From: Gnetum montanum
Lineage: Eukaryota > Streptophyta > Gnetopsida > Gnetales > Gnetaceae
DNA length: 24,731 nt
Direction: 5' to 3'
NCBI GenBank assembly: GCA_015680685.1
Contig: MNCI01000003.1
Location: 82,576-107,306, forward strand
Part shown: positions 8,625-19,129 of the stretch, in pieces
How positions within the stretch are numbered: position 1 is the first letter of the stretch
How the letters are laid out: each line of letters opens with the position of its first letter
Notes under the pieces: model-generated
What the model was told of the DNA's origin: nothing
The model's database searches: none
Seen by the model: only the letters and a program-made list of their open reading frames with translations
Translations under genes and position numbers: made by a program

Positions 8625-9503
8625 TGATGAGTCATCATTGTGTCAGCCCTAATATTGGGTACCTAATATCAAGGCTTTGATATCGGATACCCAATATCAA
8701 GTCCCAAGAAACGATGTCGGATATCCAATATCATCTCTTCTATGCTAGCGTATAAATACAACACTTGGATGCACAGTTGGGATATAGTTTTTGTTCTCAG
8801 TTTTTGATAGTCTTTCTTAGATTTCTAAATTCAATTTTTGTTATTCCCTAGTGCATGCCCACAGTGTGATGTTTGTAATCATATAGCACCTTTGTTTGAG
8901 TGTGACGTACTTGGACATATTACATGACTGGAAATAAAGATTAAGATTACTTCCATCATTATCGCATTCACTTAGATGTATTATTGCTTTAATTATTTAA
9001 TTATTTACTATTTTCTTTAGTTAATGTTTCCATTTATTGCTATTTACTATTCCTTTCATTAAGCAAAATGAATACAACTTAATCACGAGCGCTTAAGTGT
9101 AAGTACTTGGTAATTCAGTAGTGTATCATTTGGCACACCCAATGATGTACGCTTAGCAATCCCAGTGGTAGTTATATGAAGTCCAAGGCGTGTATGAATG
9201 ATTGGGGATAGTACTCATTGCACGTAGGCTAATTTAAATCTTATTTTCCATTTTTTTATTAGCTTAATTAATTTATCTCTTTATCATCATTAAGAGCAGC
9301 ATACGATTAGACAACATCATATGCCTCACTTTGTACTAAACCATACGTGACAAAGTTCTCACTAGTCTAAGTAGGAAAATAGTAAATTGCAATCAAAGCA
9401 TAATGATCTAGATGCCACAACTAGTCCCATCCATGGAATTCAACTAGATCATGCGTGAACACTTGTGATTTGTATGGTTGGGCATAGGGGTACCTCCTAC
9501 TCA
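8625..9503 (+). repeat. 5' LTR of element A
   Basis: This long terminal repeat starts TGATGAGTCATC and ends CTACTCA, a TG…CA structure directly followed by TCAT and the primer-binding site. Inside, in order, are a cluster of GATATC and AATATC words (8665-8733), a TATA box TATAAATACA at 8751, and a polyadenylation signal AATAAA at 8933-8938. The start word TGATGA, the cluster-TATA-polyA order and the 3' end match element B's LTR, although the sequence has diverged widely. Length is about 879 bases against 833 for B's right LTR. Its partner 3' LTR is not in the window. Confidence 0.75.
8665..8760 (+). promoter_or_regulatory. Element A promoter: decayed GATATC cluster and TATA box
   Basis: Two exact GATATC sites (8679-8684 and 8720-8725) sit among several AATATC or GATGTC variants, about 25 to 85 bases upstream of TATAAATACA (8751-8760). 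The same arrangement occurs in every LTR of this family in the window, so this is read as the LTR promoter and an upstream element. The binding factor is unknown. Confidence 0.55.
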
Positions 9504-9507
9504 TCAT

Positions 9508-9526
9508 TGGCACCATTGCTAGAAAT
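9508..9526 (+). other. Primer-binding site of element A (tRNA-Asp type)
   Basis: TGGCACCATTGCTAGAAAT lies four bases after the LTR end. The complement of the plant tRNA-Asp 3' end (recalled as TGGCGCCGTTGCCGGGGAT) differs at six positions, all G-to-A or C-to-T transitions. Priming by tRNA-Asp is typical of Athila/Tat-type Ty3/gypsy elements of plants. Confidence 0.75.
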
Positions 9527-9699
9527 GGTGCTAGTTATCTAGATTAGTTATATTATACATTATCGCTGTAAAGGTATTAACAATATATCTTTCAGAAAAT
9601 TTTAAATCACACACACCATAAACCAAAAACAGTGTCTCTCTCATAAGAAAATGATAATTCACTGTGTAGCAGAAGCATTCATTGAAGAAATAACGAGAT

Positions 9700-11930
9700 A
9701 TACAATGAATAAAATTGGAGTGAAAACCTTATGCAAGGATTTCATATGTTCATGACCACCCTGATGACACTCAAAGACTACATTCACCTAAGGCAGACAA
9801 CCCTAGGGAGGATGAAGTAAGTCCTAGACCAGGGGAGGCCTCAAGGGCTATGACCTCCTTGAATCCAAGAAAAGATAAATCAAGCAACTCTAGGGAACAC
9901 CACAGAAGCCATGGCAATTCTTTCAGTTTCTCATCTTCCTCTTCCCCTTTAATGTCTAATTCTAATGAAGATAAATGTAGGTATAGAGATAAAGCTTCAC
10001 TAAAGGGTTGGAATAAAAATAAAAATCGAACCTACAGAAACACTCAAGGTCATCAACATGAGCATAAGAAAAATCGTCATAATTAACCAAATAAAAACTC
10101 TTATTACAACATGCTCAATGATGATGAACCCTTGTTGGCCACTAAGAGCATGATGAAGATAACAGAGGTAGTTAAGATATCTCGTAGGCATCGCAAAGAG
10201 AGTTTCCTAGCCAAGCTTAATATGAATAACATTCCTAAATTTGCAGGAGGCTATGATTTGAATCCACAACATCATTTACAAGCCTTCCATGATGCCTGTG
10301 TCTAATATAAAATTGAAAGTGGGTGGCAAAAGCTTAAGCTCTTTCCTAGGACACTAATTGATAGAGCTGAAGTGTGTGGTATAGATCAATAAAACCAAAT
10401 TCAATTCAATGGTGGTCTACAATGTTGGAATTCTTCGATGGGAAATACCAAACCTATGCAAGGGTATCCAACCTAAGGAGACAAATCCAAGAATGAAAGA
10501 AAGAACAACATGAACCCTTGGACATGGCCTTAGATAGATATTATGCCATGTTGAATAGATGCCCATGCCATGGTTTCTTGAGGAAAGGTAACTTTTTAAC
10601 ATCATAGATGGGCTTTATAATGAAATAAGAGAGACCCTCGAGATGTATGCCCCACATCAATTATATGAACTACGAACCCATCAGATCTAAGAACTAATCA
10701 AACATGTGGCAAAAGAAGAAGGAGAGATATATAAATGGGAGAATTTTGAGAAAAATCACTAGGACCCAACTCTTCAACAGAAAGAGGTCCATATCTATGA
10801 TAAGGAAAAAGAGACTGCTCTTGATAAAGTGGTCCTACAACAAACCATGTCGATACAAAAGTCTATTAATGAACTTCAAGCAAAGTTTAATAGGATGTCC
10901 AAATAGATATATGAAAATGTTACAACTCTCATTAAGATGGTCGAGGAGAGGATCATGCACAACAAGCTAGACAATCATAGTAAACAAAGGATACAAAATT
11001 AAGAAATAGCTGGGAAAATTTTTTGGTAAATAGGAAAAATGGATAAAGAAAGTGAACCTATAAACTCAACCATAGATGAACATAATGGATGTCACATATG
11101 CCTATATGACCATCCAAAGGGCCATTGCCTAGTCTACTTGCATCTACACGAGTATTAGGCAAGTGCCTTAAATCTAAAGTTTGTACATAAGCACATGCTT
11201 GGGAGATTTTCTCTTCCACAACATAATTATAGATAGTCCCACAACCAATAATACTATCCTAGGGGGACTTATTACCAACCTTAACACTGTCATCAACTAT
11301 AGTGGCAATAACCAAAATCATGGGGGAGGCCACTACCAAATCAACCCTATCCTTCCTACCAGTCAAAACTACATAGATATTATGTTCAACATCATGTTTC
11401 TCCAACTAGTTCTACGTCCTCTACTTCAAATCGCCACTACCACTCTCGCAAGTACCATCAACCCATGACATCTGTAGAGGGATAACCACCTCACATCTCT
11501 TACCATCCATCCTACCCTTAATATTCTCGTACTCCATCTCATCACATGCCACCACCAAGGACATAGGAAGGTTCAGCACCACAATATCAACAAATAAATG
11601 CCCCTTGTGCTATGAATGTGCATAGACATGCTGATACCAGTGGGTCTCAACCACAATGTCGAAAACATCCCTCCTGGAGGAAAGGTTTTAAGCTAAAGCA
11701 AACCACCCATGAACCTAACACATCATCCAAACTAGAACAATGCTAATCTAGTGCAACACCTCCCTTTTCACAATCACTGTCCTCTAATCTTAAACAAGGG
11801 CCACCATCCATCATTCCTCCATTTCCAAATCCAAGCAATGAATCTAACAGTGTGGGGAGAGAAATAAATCCATGCATACTATGTCTTAATCAAGGGTGCA
11901 CTCATGTGCCCAAACATCCGTAACATTAAC
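9700..11930 (+). pseudogene. Element A ORF1: gag-like polyprotein, decayed
   Basis: Structural capsid-type protein of a plant Ty3/gypsy-like element. In order: a Ser/Asn-rich, basic head (9850-10086, RHN then stop); the capsid block GGYDLNPQHHLQAFHDACV (10246-10302); LFPRTLIDRAEV (near 10340-10375); after a frameshift YQTYARVSNLRRQI (near 10447-10490) and LDMALDRYYAMLNRCPCHGF (near 10518-10577); a charged region; a zinc-knuckle-like CHICLYDHPKGHC (11090-11128); and a Ser/Pro/His-rich tail to about 11930. The homologous blocks occur in the same order in element B on the other strand. Many TAA/TAG codons and at least three frameshifts make it non-functional. The protease and polymerase that should follow in an autonomous element are not seen. 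Confidence 0.78.
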
Positions 11931-13312
11931 ACACCTCATAGCCTGATCCACCATACATTTACCAATCAAGTGTGTGACCAACAATTTGTCTACCCAGCTG
12001 CCACAATAGCAACTAACACCTAGTGGCTTGGTCATGAATGGTTACCAATGGTCTATGTGTGCATGGATCCTATCTATCCACTTATTAATCCTTGTCACGA
12101 CCAAATGATTAGTCGTGGGGGTCACCCCCCATTCTAATCTTTAGGATTCTCAAGATTTTTTCATTTTTTTTGTTTTACAATTTTTTTTTATTTTCCTATT
12201 TCTTGATACAATTTTTCCTATTTCTTCCAATTTTTTCTATTTGTTGTTTCCATTTTCTTTGTTATGTAATCTCAGACGTCAAAAATGGGAGTATGTAGCC
12301 CATTTAGATAAGGTTTTCTCTATGTTGTCAAGTCATAAGGGATTGATTATTCAGACATTGAGACCACGCCATCCATCCATTCATTTGATTAATAAGAGTT
12401 TCTTACCCTGGCATAATTATATTCCTTTTCATCATCCAACCTAATAATACATTCATGATCATTGTACCTAGGCAAAAGAGTGCAAACCCAAGGGGGCATG
12501 TAAAGGGTATGACATCAATGTAATTTGTGGATTCTTTTTGGCCACTTATATATTTTTTATCATGTTGCTAAGGTTGTAATTATATACTTGTAGATCTAAC
12601 AAAAATGGGAGTAAGAGTAACCTAAAATGGCACTCAATAAATTTTTAAGACATGTACCCATGCCTGAAGGTTGGTGGCTTCTCAGAACTTCCATAAAAAA
12701 AGACATGTGTGCCATAAATAAGCACCTCCCTTGGACAAAACATCAAGTGTTGTTACTCCTTGCAACTATGATAGTCTTATGGTTGTTCATTGACGTGATG
12801 AAATGATGCAATGTCATTGAAATATTGTTTGGACTTGGTTTGAATCTTAGAATAAAGGCCTCATGATTATTTAACCATTAATAACACACAAGGATTCATT
12901 GTGCCCATGGGAGGGCACCTCATGTCCCAATTTTTGCAATCCTTTCTATAGTCCATCTCATCTCATTGTCTGTTTAATCCTAATTTGTGGTTTTGTGTAA
13001 TATGGAGTTATTATCTCCAATTGGTGGTTTTAACATGTGTTTTTTGTTTCACAAGTATGCATTGAATTCAACCCTTTTAGTACCTATGGACATATTTAGA
13101 TGTGGTTACACAAGGACATCATAGGCTAGAGCCTGCTTTGGGGAGGATCCACTTGTGTAATTTTCATGACTTGTACTTATTTGACACAACCACATCATTC
13201 TTCACCTTCCAAGCACTTAATTGTTACATTTTGTCATTTCCCTTATCATGTAATTGATTTGTTCCACAACCTCGATTTAATTCCCTTTTTCTTGTATCCT
13301 CCAAAGCTTTTA
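11931..13312 (+). other. Element A internal spacer between ORF1 and ORF2
   Basis: About 1.4 kb with no open reading frame of note. It includes a pyrimidine-rich stretch (12135-12260) dominated by T runs, and a segment (12900-13170) that aligns by eye with element B's minus strand around 18070-18350 (shared words such as CCTCATGTCCCAAT and CCACTTG). The spacer thus belongs to the element family and is not a separate insertion. No reverse transcriptase, RNase H or integrase motif is visible in any frame. Confidence 0.6.
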
Positions 13313-13387
13313 ATGTCAACGACTCCACCTTCTAACACTTCCAGTGCCTCAAACTAATTTCCCACTTACCCCAGAACTATGGACCTA
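13313..13387 (+). pseudogene. Element A ORF2, first part, cut by element B
   Basis: The frame opens with ATG at 13313 (MSTTPPSNTSSASN, then a stop at 13355) in the position where element B's ORF2 opens with MAPKSGQQEGSS. The sequence runs to 13387, where the unknown bases and element B begin. The rest of this ORF resumes on the same strand at 22386. The start was chosen by position and by similarity in Ser/Thr-rich composition, not by strong sequence identity. Confidence 0.5.
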
Positions 13388-13590
13388 NNNNNNNNNNNNN
13401 NNNNNNNNNNNNNNNNNNNNNNNNNNNNNNNNNNNNNNNNNNNNNNNNNNNNNNNNNNNNNNNNNNNNNNNNNNNNNNNNNNNNNNNNNNNNNNNNNNNN
13501 NNNNNNNNNNNNNNNNNNNNNNNNNNNNNNNNNNNNNNNNNNNNNNNNNNNNNNNNNNNNNNNNNNNNNNNNNNNNNNNNNNNNNNNNNN
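13388..13590. other. Assembly gap of 203 Ns
   Basis: The run of unknown bases occupies the outer end of element B's left LTR. Aligning the two LTRs, position 13591 corresponds to 21756. The right LTR has 203 bases (21553-21755) outside that point, the same as the number of Ns. Any apparent reading frame through the gap is meaningless. Confidence 0.9.
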
Positions 13591-14127
13591 GTGCTACTCC
13601 TAAAGGAAATGGAAAATAACTTTAATTAAGCTAGGAGGAAAAGGAAGAGAGAATCTAAGATAGCCTAACTACGATGAGCATCTGTCCCTTAATCATCCAG
13701 ACACATCTTGGACCTCATGCACGACTACCACTAGGATTACCAAGCACATGGCCTAGGTACGCTACTAGGATACCAAGTAGTCACACTTGAATGCTCATGA
13801 TTAAGTCATACTCATTCCATGTTCAAGGAGTTTAGGGTGAAAAGATGTTAACTATGAAAGCAATAAATAACAATAACAATTAAAGAATTAAACTAAGTAA
13901 ATGCTACAATGATGAAGTAATCTTGATCTTTATTTCTAGTCATGTGCATGTCCAAGTATGTCACACTCGAATAAAGATTCCATATAATTACAATCATCAC
14001 ACTGCAGGCATGCACTGAGGAAAGGGTTGAGAGGAAAAACTGACAAAAAGATCCTACTTTAATACTAACTTTCTATTGACTTTCTCGTGTGCCCCATTGT
14101 GTATTTATAGGCTCACATAGGAACCAC

Positions 14128-14209
14128 GATATCGTGCATCCGATATCATGAGCCAAGACATGATATCACATACACGATATCACATATGTGATATCACAAG
14201 TGTGATATC
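14128..14209 (-). promoter_or_regulatory. GATATC palindrome cluster, left LTR of B
   Basis: Six exact GATATC words start at 14128, 14142, 14162, 14176, 14190 and 14204, spaced 14, 20, 14, 14 and 14 bases apart. They lie immediately upstream (on the minus strand) of the TATA box. Several extend to longer palindromes such as TGATATCA and CGATATCG. The near-constant 14-base step suggests tandem duplication of a short binding-site unit. Confidence 0.75.
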
Positions 14210-14235
14210 ATGGTCTAATGAATCACGATTCATCA

Positions 14236-14243
14236 TACCCCCA
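14236..14243 (-). other. Polypurine tract of element B
   Basis: On the minus strand a short TGGGGGTA directly abuts the 3' LTR start TGATGAATC. Position and composition fit the plus-strand priming site used in reverse transcription of LTR elements. It fixes the 3' end of the internal region at 14236. Confidence 0.6.
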
Positions 14244-14419
14244 TGACTGAATGAAAACTCATCTTTAAGTCAAATAAAATGAGAACAAGCCCCATTGATT
14301 ACATAGTGGATAGGTATGGGATTATTAACTAACTAGGAATTCATTCATGCCATAGTGGAGAATTGAATACAAAAAAATTGGGACATGAACATAAAAATTA
14401 CAAAATTTTGTGGAACTCA

Positions 14420-17204
14420 TGTGATCCCAAGTGGTGATGGATCCTCCATGGGTCACTTCCCCTTGTCTTATGCTCTAGATTTTGGAATTTGATGGCTCTG
14501 CAATAATGCCTAGAGCTTTTCCTCTTCAGTTTGGGGGTCTTGTGTCATCCATGCTAATGCTCCAATGTTTGACAAAGGTGGCACCTCCCATGGACACTGT
14601 AGTTGCAGGAACATTTGATTTACTTTAACATACTAGGCTATAAACAACCATCGTTCCTTCTTGTAGGCTCTGGCTTTGTCCCTGTACTACTGGAAATTTG
14701 TAAGCCATCAAGCCAAGTCTGCTGTGACATCTTTCTGGCCTTGGTAGCTGGTCTTAATCACCTTTAGTTCAGAATTTATGACTTCTAGCTTCTGCAACAT
14801 TTTCTTGTGCTCCACAAATTCTACTTCATATTTGGCATAGGTGGTAGCTACCTACTTCTCGAGCTCTGTTCTTGGACATCTTGCTGTCAACATGGCTAGA
14901 TTGGCATATCATAGGTTTGCCAATTCCATGTACTCTATGAGATCTTGAATTTGCAGGTCCCAAATTTTAAGCTCTGCTTAGTGGGCAAATGCATATGTGT
15001 CCAATATGGCTCACCAATCAGTTTGTTGAGCAATAAAAGTATTGATGTGGGCCTTGGCCATATGGATCTCCTTTTCTATGACTTGTTTGTACATCCCTAC
15101 CTAGTCTCTAAAGTGCTCCTTTAACTTTTCATGTTGCTTGCCCTTGTTTTACCACATGCTTAGTTCGATGGTTGTCTTCTAATGGATTTTTCGTACCTCC
15201 TCCATTGAGAGGGTTTGATTCTCTCTAGCTAAATGGTTCATGTCTTGGTTGACCCTAACCAATTTTTCTCATAATTGCTAAAATTTTTCCTTGAGAACAT
15301 TCTTCTATTTCTCCACAATGATCAATTGAAGATTGTCATCAACAAGTTGTTTATTCTCTTCCTATAAGGCTGTAAGTGCCTTGGCATGCGTGTAGGTTTA
15401 TGCTTGTGCCTTGGAGGCATCCCAGTCAACCTTCTCCTTCTTCTCCACCTCTCTTTTATTATCTACCAATAGTTTATTAAGTTGCTCTACCTTGAAAGTG
15501 TCCAATTGGTCTGTGGGAATAAACTGAGATGGGTCCCACTATGTAGCTTGTAGGGCAACAAGCCTTTCTTGGAGTCTTGCTAACTTTTCTTCTACATGCT
15601 CAACCTTGGTCTCTGCCATAACCAGCTTTCCTTTGGTGGAGATGAGGTCTAATTGCACTACCATGACATCTTGTGGGATGTTGAACAAGGATGTCATTAC
15701 ATGTCCTATCTGTAGCAATTGATCAAGGACATCCTCATGCTCTGTAGGAGTCATTGAGGGATCACCTAGAGTTTGAGCATCCTGTGCTCCTATGAAATTG
15801 GTCAATGGCACAACAAGGATGTTGACAGATTCTTTAACATGATCCATGATCACTTCTATAGCTCCTACTACATCTTAGTGCTTCATGACCACCACTATGG
15901 CCTCTTCACCCATTTCCAATTGCACTTGGAAAGACGTAGCGTTCCCTAAAATCTGTTGTGACCAATGAGTCTCCCTCCTCCTATTTGAATGGACACCTCA
16001 CCCCATGCGTGATCAATAGAAATTTTGGATCGTACAATGTCTTCGATGACGTGGAAGAGATTAACATCATCATAACTTTCCCAACTAACTGTCTCAGTGA
16101 TGGCCCTGAGATGGCTCCTCGATGGTCGATAATCCTGTGGTAGTGATGATAGTTAGTCTCATTGGCTCGTACTAGGCCCTACTTATTGTTGACTAGGTGT
16201 TATGCTTGGGAGTTGGCTAGGCCCTATAATTTGAGTTGCAGTGGGTCCCACCATTTGTTCTTGGTCTGGCTCTAGTGTCTCACCAGCACTTTTCCTTGGG
16301 GCTGATGGCTTTAGTAGTTTAGCGAACAAAGCATTTTGGGCTCTTCTAGGAATGTCATTGGTGTATCCCAGAATACCAACACGTTTGCATAGCTTCCTAA
16401 TGAGACAAGGGAAGGGCAACACAAACTTCCCTATCTTGTGTTCTTCAAACCACTCAAGATCTCCATGAGATACAAATGAGGAAGGTTAGCATTAGTCTTT
16501 CCCATCAATATCGCACATCCTCTTACCGCAAACATTGAGATTCTTTTTAATCCTCTCATGGGAAAGATGTGATAAGTGCCAATCTAGAAGTATATCTTTT
16601 CTTCCAACATCTACTCTCCATATGTCTTGTCCTCTTTGTCGTACACCCTATCCAACCAAACTCTTTGTGCATTAGCATCAGAGCGAGTGGACAGGTAAGC
16701 AACTTTTGGCCCTGTATTTGGAAGGTTCAACACTTTTGTGATGGCCTTAGCAGAAAAATCTATAGACACACCACAAATGTCAACTATGGTGCCTTCTTCC
16801 TTATTGTGCCAAAATTGGTACATTTCTCCTAAGTACTAGGCGCCACTTTTAGAGAGGATTGGCCATAATGGAGACCCTTTGAGTTGGTCCCTAACAGCCT
16901 CAAGAGCAAATTCTATGAAAGGTCCAAAGTTTAATTCCACAATCATAGCTACCGATTTGGACCTTTCTCAGATAGCTTGGACACACTCCGAGGACAACGT
17001 GAGGTGTTGTCCCTATTCAAGCACTTCAGTAGCTCCTCCTTCCACTTGTCCCGATTGAGCAGTAGCAGGAATCTCTTGATGGATGTTAAATGATTGTGCC
17101 TCCTACTCTGCACGTTGTTCGGGAGATGCTTATCCTCTGCCTCTCTTGGGTCGCTTGGACACACCTTGAGAGGATCCTTCTTGTTGTCCACTTTTAGGAG
17201 CCAT
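14420..17204 (-). pseudogene. Element B ORF2: plant transposon-protein-like domain plus coiled coil, decayed
   Basis: The minus-strand frame opens with ATG at 17204 (MAPKSGQQEGSS…SKRPKRG, a basic head). It continues, with stops and shifts, through IVELNFGPFIEFALEAV (near 16950-16895), GEMYQFWHNKEEGTIVDICG (near 16835-16770), NLPNTGPKVAYLSTRSD, IGTYHIFPM, AILMGKTNANLPHLYL and PFPCLIRKLCKRVGILGYTN (near 16417-16360). This layout resembles the putative plant transposon protein domain (Pfam Transposase_32-like) found in many plant retroelement ORFs. It is followed by a Pro/Thr/Gln linker (16340-16190), then VKESVNILVVPLTNFIGAQD and a coiled coil (KVEHVEEKLARLQERL, 15600-15550) that continues in broken frames to about 14500. 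The function of such proteins is not established. The same ORF occurs in element A, which supports it as a genuine family component. Confidence 0.68.
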
Positions 17205-17700
17205 CAGCAATCACATGAGGCTGACCATTAGTAAGGTTGTTTACAAGATTTAAGTTATATCTTACTTCTGCCTTAATGAATTCGTTTCTTATTTCATGTG
17301 ATCCAGAGTTAGAGAATCTTGTGGAAATGTCCCCTAAAAGTTTTAATATTGGACCCCTTAATTTGATTAGGTGGCTTTAAAATTTAATTTCCTAGTGTAG
17401 GTGAGGAGATAAGATTGTTTTTGGCGCATGTTTATCATCATTTTTTGTAATCAATTACCCTTTATAGTATCCTTCGGACGATGAAAAATTTATACGCAAT
17501 TTGGAGTGTACCCCTGCCCCATGACTATGCTAAACACTCCAGGTTCAAGTAGGTTCTTTTAGAATAAAAATCAGAGCACTAGCGAGCGAGTTATGGCTAT
17601 TGGAACAAAAGGTACTTAAGTCGTGAGTAGTAGAAGAAAATTTGAAAAATTCCTCCTACATGAATAGTTGAAAACGATGTTGATGTGCACATGGGGGGTC

Positions 17701-17800
17701 CATATATATATTTTTGCATAACACGATATCACATACGTGATAGCATAGCCATGATATCGCGTCAAATATGATATCGCATACACAATATCACAACCTGTCT
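17701..17800 (-). promoter_or_regulatory. Internal GATATC cluster and TATA-like stretch ahead of ORF2
   Basis: Reading the minus strand, GATATC sites at 17775-17770, 17758-17753 and 17730-17725 (with variants CAATATCA and GTGATAGC) are followed about 15 bases later by an ATATATATATGG tract. This copies the site order of the LTR promoters, yet the flanks do not align with B's LTR. It is either a fragment of a related LTR or an internal promoter about 500 bases upstream of ORF2. Confidence 0.45.
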
Positions 17801-18548
17801 AAAGTAGGGTACTTAGAAAAATGGATAAATTGCTGAAATTCTAAGCTCAAAAATGAAGGTCTTGAAGTTAATGTAAAAGGTCTAGGGTAATATTAAATAG
17901 TTTTGAAGGCACAAAAAATATCATGGTGTAGAAGCTAGCAATGGAATGCATGAATTGAATGAGGAGAAAGGACATGTGTCAGTACATAGGAACGTTTGAA
18001 CCTGAAGGATGATGAGGAAAAGAGTATTGGAATCCTTGGAGGGTATAAAGTGATGTGATGATGATGTATTATGAGCGTAGATTACAAAAGTTATGCAAGT
18101 GGGTCCTCCTCAAAGTAGGTTCCAACCTATAATGCCCTTGCATAACCACACCTTAAAATGTCCGTAGGTACTAGAAGGGTTAAATGGAATCTACACCGAT
18201 GCAACAAAACACACACATGTATATACCACCGTGATGAGGTAGAAATTCAATGCTACACAAGACATGAGTCACAAATTCATGAATAAAAAGATGGGATGAA
18301 TTGTAGAAGGGATTGCAGAGATTGGGACATGAGGTAACTATCCTAGGGCACAATGAACCCTCAGTTGTAAGGCATGATTAATGTGTCATTAACCTGTCGC
18401 TCAAAAATCAGGACCAAGTCCATTCCTTTGATCAATGACATCACATTTTTTCATCCTAATGATAGACAACAATAAGAGCATCATGATGGCAAGGCATACA
18501 ATCACTTGGCATTTCATACAAGGGAGGAGTGATTCTTGCTTTGTGGCA

Positions 18549-18575
18549 CTCTCTCTTCTCTCTCTCTCTCTCTCT
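18549..18575. repeat. (CT)n microsatellite
   Basis: A simple CT dinucleotide run with one interruption (TT), directly visible. It lies in the spacer of element B. Confidence 0.85.
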
Positions 18576-19129
18576 AAATGAATGCTTAAGCCAAAGAAGT
18601 TGCCTACCTTTAGGAATGAATGCTCAATGGGATCCTCTATAATAGAATTGAGTTTCCTTGATTGAGTGTCTTTTGATTACTCTTACTCCCATTTTTCATT
18701 ATATCTACAAGGATCTTAGTACAACCAAGCTACATGATAACTCCTACAGATGTCACCAAAGAGAATCCACAAGTCCCCTTGATGTCACACCCTAGCCATT
18801 CTTGCTTAGTCCATCCTTCTTTGCTCTAGGTATAATAAACATAAGGTTACTTTAAGTTTTAATGATTAGGAATATCATTGTACCTAGGTTAAAACCTCTT
18901 ATTAATGGAATGGGTAGGTGGATGTTGTGGGCTCACTGTTCAAGTAATTAGTCACCTGAGACTTGATAGCAGAGAACAACACCTTAACCAATGAGTCACA
19001 TGAGTGCTTTATTCATAGATGAGATTACTCATAAAAATATAAAAAGATAGGAAGATAAATTAAAAGGTGAAAAATTGGAAAACAAAAATTTGAAAAATTA
19101 AAGAAACCAAAAACATTTATTAATCCTGT

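Larger units (their letters stand above)
13388..14235 (-). repeat. 3' LTR of element B (left copy, partly unknown)
   Basis: The visible part, 13591-14235, aligns along its whole length with 21756-22385 in the same orientation. On the minus strand it begins TGATGAATCGTGATTCA at 14235. It holds six exact GATATC sites (14128-14209), a TATA box (14109-14103) and a polyadenylation signal AATAAA (13934-13929). By hand count the two copies differ at about 50 of roughly 550 bases outside the GATATC cluster, mostly transitions, so the insertion is old. Confidence 0.85.
17205..19129 (-). other. Element B internal spacer with an extra LTR-like segment
   Basis: Non-coding part between ORF1 and ORF2. The stretch from about 18070 to 18350 aligns with element A's spacer, but from there to ORF2 element B has roughly 700 bases more than A. 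The extra DNA (about 17220-17900) contains three exact GATATC sites (17725, 17753, 17770) and, next to them on the minus strand, a TATATATATGG stretch near 17712-17701. A (CT)n microsatellite lies at 18549-18575. I see no reverse transcriptase or integrase here. Confidence 0.55.

Noticed and set aside
13344-13619. Reading frames running through the unknown bases
   Set aside because: They consist almost wholly of Ns, and their ends belong to two different elements.
14128-14209. CRISPR-like array of regularly spaced short repeats
   Set aside because: The repeats are six-base palindromes with spacers of 8-14 bases inside a plant LTR promoter. Repeat length, spacer length and context all exclude CRISPR.
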